Source: Phyto melanocephala
Taxonomy: Eukaryota; Arthropoda; Insecta; Diptera; Rhinophoridae
Length of the DNA stretch: 64,000 bases
Assembly (NCBI GenBank): GCA_941918925.1
Contig: OW799237.1
Location: 77,387,126 to 77,451,125, forward strand
Reading direction: 5' to 3'
Both the position numbers and the translations under genes were made by a program. Each line of letters starts with the position of its first letter. Position 1 is the stretch's first letter. The notes beneath the pieces are model-generated. The model did no database searches. It was not told the origin of the DNA and worked only from the letters and a program-made list of their open reading frames with translations. Shown here piece after piece: positions 58,240 to 64,000 of the stretch.

Positions 58240-59368
58240 CAGGGCAAGTATTATAAGCATTTTGCTTTAAAAACTTTTTTTTGCTTGTTTTTCATGTTTT
58301 TCACTAAAAATGCTTTTTTCATTACACCATGCTTAAATTTGTTTTTTTTCGAGTTCGAAATATCTTGTTTTCGCACTTATGTATTTTCAATATTCAACCA
58401 AAAATGCAACAAACTGCATTATATTTGTTTATGTAAAAAAAAAACGGTACGAGTTAATTTAGTACATTGAAATTTGTTTTTGCAAAATTTAACTGTCGTT
58501 AAACTGCCAAAGTTTCGAGTGTTTTATAATTAAAAAAAAACTGATTTTAACTGAAAAAAATGCCAAAGAAACAAAAAAAGAATTTAATGCCCGTATGGCA
58601 AAAGAATACCCAGAAATATTAAAAGCCGATTACTAAAATTTGTTTTGTGTGGTCTGCTAGTGTCCTATTAGTGGCGTGAAAAAGGATAACGTTCAACAAC
58701 ATTTTGGAACATCAAAACATAAAACGGCTGCTGAAAAGAAAAAACAGAATTGTGCTCAATCATTGTTGACTGCTTACATACATACGATCCAACTATAAAA
58801 ACATTTAATATGGAGTTATGCAAAATGCTTGTGACTGCAAATATTCCATTGTATAAAGTTAATGATACTGGTATTATATAATTTTTTCCACAAATTTACA
58901 AATCATTTTTTACCTTCTGAAACGACTTTACGTAGAAAATACATGAATTCACTTCATGAAGCTTACCTTAAAGAGCTCCAGAGTAAAGCGGCAAACAAAA
59001 AAATTTGGGTATTATAGGATGAAACAACTGACTGTGAACAACGTTTGGTTGCGAATGATGAATATATTGATGCCCTATCCCCAAGTAAACTATTGGTTTT
59101 TAAATAGAATCTGTAACTTCGACTGATTTAGAACGAATATATTCAATGTATTCTACAGTCTTATGCGATAATCGAAGATCTTTTCAATTTGAGAACCTAA
59201 GAAAACATATGATTGTACACTGTAACAAAAATTTGCTACAATAAAAGTTAAAAATTATTCATATTTAGTATTTGTTTTTGTGCTTTTTTGTGTGCTTTTT
59301 TTTGAGAAATTTTGTGCTTTTTTGCTTGCTTTTTTTGATTTTTTGTGAGCTTTTTTTGACTTGCCCTG
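58240..59368 (+). mobile_element. hAT element with CGGBP1-like transposase relic
   Basis: Tips CAGGGCAAGT and ACTTGCCCTG, flanked by the 8-base duplication GTGATGAC at 58232-58239 and 59369-59376. Inserted in the Tc1-like transposase between EGVM and its next codons, which become continuous when the element and one TSD copy are removed. It carries the pseudogene at 58555-59130. Confidence 0.9.
58555..59130 (+). pseudogene. hAT transposase N-terminal part, BED/CGGBP1-like
   Basis: In one main frame with stops: AKEYPEILKADY, FCVVC, PISGVKKDNVQQHFGTSKHK (a C-x-x-C...H...H zinc finger as in CGGBP1 and its parent hAT elements), then FLPSETTLRRKYMNSLHEAY, LKELQSKAANKKIWVL and DETTDCEQRLVAN. The D-E-T-T-D motif holds the first catalytic Asp of hAT transposases. 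The C-terminal half with the other catalytic residues and the dimerisation domain is absent. At least five stops; dead. Confidence 0.78.
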
Positions 59369-59967
59369 GTGATGACATAACTCCCTCCAGGATTTTTATA
59401 TATACGGATGCATCTGTATTTCTTTTACTATAATATATGGAACCCACACCATGATATAAAAAAACATCCCACTACCATTTAACTGCAAGTAATATGTTTT
59501 ACTTTTTGCTATAAACTACAGCTTAAATTCGTTTTTAGGTGGTCTTCGGAAAAAGATCTTGAATATCTTCCATTAAATATCCATATCCATCCGATTCACA
59601 TATCCATAGTATGTCTCTTTATTTTTCAAGATGTCAAATATTTTTTTTGTTAAAGACAATCGCTTGGCCGCATGCTTCAAAGAAAGAAGTGGCAACCCTT
59701 TTTTGAGTTCCTTAGCTAGCACAAAAGGATAATTTTTGCATGTTTGAATTAAACGCTTAAATTATAATTGGTTTTTGGCCACGTGGTTTCACACTAATCT
59801 CTAATCCCATATCTCAATACATTATGACAACTTTTTTTGGATGGTTAATTAAATTTCATACTTCTACGACTTACATTGAAATAATAGTTTTTGTATTTGG
59901 TCGCGTTTTTTTTATTTTACAAAAAACTAACCACGCTCGGAGAGAACAGGAAACATGTATTTGTTTT

Positions 59968-61306
59968 AAGGGCCGATGTTGATTTTGAATAAAACACAAA
60001 TTAAGTATTTAAGAAATTATAGTCATTTCTTTTTATTATGATAATATTGGTATGGTTCAATTATAGATGGAACAAAATATTGGCCAAATGGCCGCCGCGA
60101 CCTCCATCTGATGGTCCAAATTTTCAATGACAATGTTGATGTTCAATTGTTGGGCACGACGATGAGTCGAGGTTGACTGCTCTTTTGCCACGCTATCGCG
60201 AAAAACAGCACTGTTTTCCGTTCAACGAACTAAGAAGGCATTTACAGATGTTTTCACATTTCATACACTACAGACCTGTTTTGCTGAAATTTAAATATTT
60301 TTCACAATTCTCCCGATTGTGGACGAAATTGAACGAATTATATTGACCACGAGAATCACGAAGTGTACGAAATGCAATTTGATTTGAACGCCCATTTTCA
60401 TAATAAACCTGAATAACTTTGACGCGTTGCTCGATTGTGTATCTTTCCAAGGTTCAAATTGAGTTAGTCTGAAATTGAGAAATGTCAAATGAAATGTAGA
60501 AAAAAACTTGATGTTTAGGTGTGGCTAGGGTTGCCATTTCTATTTAAAAAAAAAGAGGACGCCAGCATAAAAATGTAGGACATTTGCCCAAAAAAAGAGG
60601 ACACATTTAAAAAAAATTAAATTTTATAAAATATACGACGCCATTTAAAATACAAAAACAAAATTTGTTTTTACGAAAAAACTTTATTTACAAAAATGCA
60701 AACTGAACATATCATTCCGATTTAATGGTTGAAAATAAAAACAAAGAAAACAAAAAAAAAAAAACCAAAAATTAATTGCATTCATTATTGGAAATGTGCA
60801 CTTTTAAAAATTTTACATACATTTTTCAAATATTTGTAAAACTCTAGGCAATCCATATCAAAATTATATACCCTTACTATATTTTTTGTTCAAGACTTTC
60901 TTCTATATCTGAAAAATAAACTTTATGAAAAACACACAGCTGACAAGAAGACCCCTTTGCCGAACTTTTTTAAAATAAAAGACAAGTTAAAATAGGCCAC
61001 TTCGATAAATAGCGACAATTAAGGATAATAAAACTTATTTTGTACAAAGAGGAGTTTTAAAATTGTACTTTTTCAAAACTAATTGTACGAGCACCTAAAT
61101 CTTGTTTTATACATTTTGTGACCTGTGATTTAAAGTTTAAATGTAAGAAAAAAACTTCAGAGAAGGTGCAAAAAGCCGGACAACCCTGGATATTTGCTAA
61201 AAAAAGAAGTAGGACTGCCCCGGATGGCCTAAAAAAGTGGACGGTGTCCGGGGAAAAGAGGACGGATGGCAATCCTAGGTGTGGCTCACTTTAAACATCG
61301 GCCCTT
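59968..61306 (-). mobile_element. Mariner-like element, internally deleted, with nested hAT
   Basis: Tips AAGGGCCGATGTT and AACATCGGCCCTT next to TA. On the minus strand it encodes MERYTIEQRVKVIQVYYENG then RSNQIAFRTLRDSRGQYN (HTH start of a rosa/mariner-type transposase, 60450-60345), then after a frameshift fragments with QSTSTHRRAQQLNI-like sequence, and finally a GGHLANILF end (about 60105-60070). The catalytic middle is deleted. Its own terminal region is split by the hAT at 60526-61277. Confidence 0.8.
60526..61277. mobile_element. hAT-like element nested in a mariner
   Basis: 752 bases with tips TAGGGTTGCCAT and ATGGCAATCCTA, flanked by the exact 8-base duplication GGTGTGGC at 60518-60525 and 61278-61285. 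Subterminal GAGGACG/GTCCGG-type motifs (60555-60605; 61180-61265). Non-coding. Same tips as 44009-45422 but different interior. Confidence 0.88.
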
Positions 61307-61645
61307 TAAATCTAACCACCCTTTATTTATAAGATTATAATTGTAACTCGTGCTATTATTTTGACCGACACTGTATGTATAAAAATTGTTCACAATGCAT
61401 TTATATAACACGATAAAAATTTTCTCATTTTTTCTCTTAAAACAAAAAACAATAGCAAAACAAGTTTTATTTAGTAAAAAATTATTTAGTTGATTAGTTT
61501 TACAAATAAAATAAATAAAACTTAATGAATGAATTGCATACTAAATAGCTACACAAATTTTAGGTAAACAAGTACGGAATACAAAATTGTACTCAAATCT
61601 GATTCTCAGCTAAATTGATAATGAATGAAGAGCTTTTAACTATTG

Positions 61646-63141
61646 GGGGATTCACAATAGTGTCATAAAATCAAATGTCCTATAATAATAGCATGAAAAA
61701 TTAAGACTGTTGTGAACAACTCCTCATAATTAAGTGTTCTATTTTGAATTTAAATCAGCTTCGGCTTTGGCTAAATTAAAATATTTTTTAATTCTAATCC
61801 ATGAATTTATTAAATTAGATCTTACCACAATATTTTCCATTTTTCAGTTTTGCCGCAAATCAAAAATAAATTAAATTTTGTTTGATAAGTGTAATAATTG
61901 TATTACTTAAAAAAAAATAAAACTTATAGTTCCTAGTTTTTGATAAAGAATAATAAAATTTATTTTCGAAAATCTTAAAATAAAAATCAAAAGTAATTAG
62001 ATTTAAAAATTTTATATGTGAACAAGTTGTCCTCAACATAAGCAAAAACAGCAGAGTCCTTAGCCGATCTTATATGACGCCGCCAGTGATTTGTTATCAA
62101 AAATTAGAAACTGCGCTTTAATTTGGATGTCGGCCCAATAAATTTATACAATGAACGGCGACGGCTTACAAAAACTATTGCGGCTTGGCTTAGCCGGCTT
62201 AGCACAGGTCTCTGCTTATTAAATACGACAGCACAATAAACATAGCGTACAAAGTTCTATTATTATAAGACACTTTTTGTTTGAAAATCAACAACAACAT
62301 TTTTAAAACATTGTAAAATTTTAGAACAATATGACAATATGACACCTTGTGAATCACCCATATGTATATGGTCAATTCTGCAGTGGTTGATTTTTGTCAA
62401 AGTCTTAAATACTTCGATTACTTAAGTGTGATGTTATGCATCTAATTAGCTGATGGTAATTTCTATTAGTCTTTTAAATTTATATATATATGGGAGTTTC
62501 AAACGGTATGCTCTCAAGTCTTATTGTCATAATGTGCTAATATTTTATTCTAGTTTAAAAAAAATTGTTGTTGTACTTCAAAGAAAAAGGTCCTTAAAAT
62601 TTTAAGACTTTTTGTTCTATATTGATTGTTTTGTCATAACTTTTTAATAGAACGGCCGAAACTCTTTATTCGAGCCGGCAATAATATTCACACGCCATTG
62701 TCATTGATATATGATATACTTATGTGTATAACATGTTTGTTGGTATGCATTAAAATTTTTCACAATTTTCTGCGATTTGTACGCAAACTAGCAATGTTTA
62801 TTAACAACATTTCATTGGCAAGGAAGATAAGGAAGAAAAAACTTGTCTTCAGCACCTACAAAAAGGTTCGTTTAAATTTAAAAAGATGAAATTTTGTTTA
62901 TACCTACTTGAGCTAGCCATTACAATGTTTAAAATTTTATTTTCGCACAAACCGGTTCTTATTTTTGTCCTTTCACTCGTTTTTGGCATTTTTAATTTAA
63001 ATATTTATAACTGCTTTCTTTTAAACAGCTGATTCAAATTTGATATAGCACACTTAATTATGAGGGGTTGTTCACAGCAGTCATATTTTTTCGTGCTATT
63101 AGATTGAAACATATGACTTTATGACAGCCATTTGATTCCCC
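61646..63141. mobile_element. Long-TIR element, probably two copies or a nested copy
   Basis: The left end (GGGGATTCACAATAGTGTCA onward) and the inverted right end (GGGGAATCAAATGGCTGTCA onward) match imperfectly over about 110 bases, including GAACAACxCCTCATAATTAA then GTGTxCTAT. A third tip-like sequence at 62320-62358 (TATGACACCTTGTGAATCAC) is inverted relative to the left end, so 61646-62358 may itself be a unit. An 87-codon frame at 62626-62889 matches nothing I know. Target duplication not resolved. Confidence 0.6.
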
Positions 63142-63169
63142 AAATTGTATAAATAATTTAACTAAACAA

Positions 63170-63396
63170 AACAAGTAAGAGTACTATATTCGACTGTGCC
63201 GAATTTTTCATACCCACCACCAATTTTGTGTACTTTTATAGCACAAAATTTATTATTTTGTTATTAACTGTAATCGCTATGGAATAATCTCTTTATACTA
63301 AAATATGTATCACATTCTTTGTATAACTTCGATATGCTAGTAAAATGTTTTCGTAAATTTAGTCTTTCAAAGAAAGTGGGCGTTAAAGTAGGCGTT
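63170..63396 (-). mobile_element. DINE-1/HINE-like second subfamily, 3' end, reversed
   Basis: On the minus strand ends with GGTGGTGGGTATGAAAAATT, hairpin ATTCGGCACAGTCGAAT and AGTACTCTTACTTGTT. The body stops at 63396 where a Helitron-like sequence begins. Confidence 0.7.
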
Positions 63397-63397
63397 T

Positions 63398-63920
63398 AAA
63401 TATATAAAATTCACGTGTCACAGTGTTTGTCACCAAACTCCTCCGAAACGGCTGAACCGATTTCAATGAAATTTTGCATACACATTCTATAGGTCTGAGA
63501 AAAGGTTTGTAACTATTTTTTATATTCCTTAATGAAGTGGGCGTGGCCCATCCCATACAAAGTGAATTTTTAACATCATATATCTTGATTACTATGAAAG
63601 GGAAAATTCGTGCGACATCATTTGTTGTTACTATTTGTAGCCGTACCGAAAATGGGCAGGATCGCATAAGTGGGCGTGGTAGCTGCGATACAAAGTGAAT
63701 TTTGAATATCATATATCTTGAGAACTATGACAGGGATAGCTTTTTCAATTTATGTGAGGCCTTCTATTATTAATGTGAGTAGCCATGCCGAAAATGTGCG
63801 GGATCGGATAAGTGGGCGTGGTAGCTCCCATACAAAGTAAATTTTTAATATCATATATCCTGAGTACTATAACAGGGAAAGCTTTTTATATTTATGTGAG
63901 GCCTTCTGTTATTAATGTGA
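63398..63920 (+). mobile_element. Helitron-like repeat, third family, with tandem units
   Basis: Begins TATATAAAATTCACGTGTCA then CAGTGTTTGT, similar to the 5' end of the Helitron at 41616-42205. It contains three roughly 120-160-base units (GTGGGCGTGG, ATACAAAGTGAATTTT, ATCATATATCTTGA), near 63535, 63670 and 63810. The 5' TC is not intact and no CTAG end is seen before the next element. Confidence 0.5.
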
Positions 63921-63924
63921 GTAA

Positions 63925-64000
63925 AAAAGTGGCGGGCCCAAGCCCATAAAAAATTAGTTATCATTTTTAGCTACTGGCACTTGACCGATTTTTCTGAAAC
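63925..64000 (+). mobile_element. Helitron of the tandem-repeat family, cut by window edge
   Basis: GTAAAAAAGTGGCGGGCCCA then AGCCCATAAAAAATTAGTTA and TACTGGCACTTGACCGATTT match 57400-57480. Only the beginning of one unit is visible. Confidence 0.55.

Larger units (their letters stand above)
56916..61373 (-). mobile_element. Tc1-like element broken up by later insertions
   Basis: Tips CAGTTGCGGTCAAAAAAAAA and, inverted at the right, CAGTGTCGGTCAAAATAATA, flanked by TA at 56914-56915 and 61374-61375. The minus strand holds pieces of a Tc1 transposase in order: VGSIYYSKRNTDASVYIKIL then EGVM (59447-59377), MWVFQQDNYTNHISETANKW (second catalytic Asp, about 58215-58150), and ALKLCAAVIASKRHASKY-like C-terminus (about 57980-57920). 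It is split by hAT, mariner, pogo-like and Helitron insertions listed separately; without them about 1.2 kb remain. Confidence 0.8.

Noticed and set aside
62626..62889. 87-codon hydrophobic and basic frame
   Set aside because: No family recognised; lies inside a TIR element and may be chance. Mentioned with that element only.

Overview
This is an AT-rich, TE-dense stretch of an insect nuclear genome, almost certainly a higher fly (Schizophora; a calyptrate such as a blowfly or muscid is my best guess). The guess rests on the gene content (an orthologue of Drosophila MESK2), the fly-style repeats (DINE-1-like elements, DD41D 'rosa' mariners, Tc1/pogo/hAT relics) and the (TACA)n microsatellites.

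Only one host gene is supported. It is MESK2, of the NDRG family of alpha/beta-hydrolase-fold proteins, on the minus strand. Seven coding exons are visible, at 50721-50920, 18470-18687, 4858-4941, 3775-3968, 3588-3708, 1830-2394 and 1684-1768. The two upstream exons look like alternative first coding exons: both end in the same phase and both fit the common exon at 4858-4941. Every junction has GT/AG and keeps frame, giving about 416 or 422 codons before the next, unseen exon, which probably lies left of position 1. About 97% of the window is therefore intron or flank of one gene.

The introns are filled with mobile DNA, much of it nested. Region by region: 1-258, end of a deleted mariner. 2518-3577, TIR element with 3-bp TAA duplications (PIF/Harbinger-like) carrying a DD41D mariner and ending 10 bases from a splice donor. 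5251-8333, two DINE-1/HINE-like elements. 9655-9845, a hAT MITE. 10-12 kb, a Tc1-like relic and a LINE 3' end. 13.6-17.6 kb, a deleted mariner, a HINE fragment, a Tc-like relic and a pogo-like element. 20-23.5 kb, two more HINEs, one with a nested MITE, and a SINE-like sequence. 24.6-28.6 kb, pogo-like and CCCTGCAG-TIR elements and a Helitron with 120-bp tandem repeats. 28.6-31.7 kb, LINE, HINE and Helitron. 31.75-33.7 kb, a hAT element with a HINE inside. 35-39.2 kb, Helitron, mariner, HINE and a CAG-rich foldback. 41.4-46.4 kb, Helitron and a three-level nest. 50.2-55.7 kb, HINEs, one interrupted by a pogo-like element. 56.2-61.4 kb, a Tc1-like element broken by at least five later insertions, two of them nested inside others. 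61.6-64 kb, long-TIR element, HINE and Helitrons.

No tRNA, rRNA, CRISPR, prokaryotic or viral gene was recognised, and no transposase looks intact. I found no convincing new biological system. The strongest points are the datable nesting order, target-site duplications read directly at many junctions, internally deleted mariners that appear to have spread, and a transposon sitting beside a splice donor. All family names come from motifs and termini read by eye; no database search was run.
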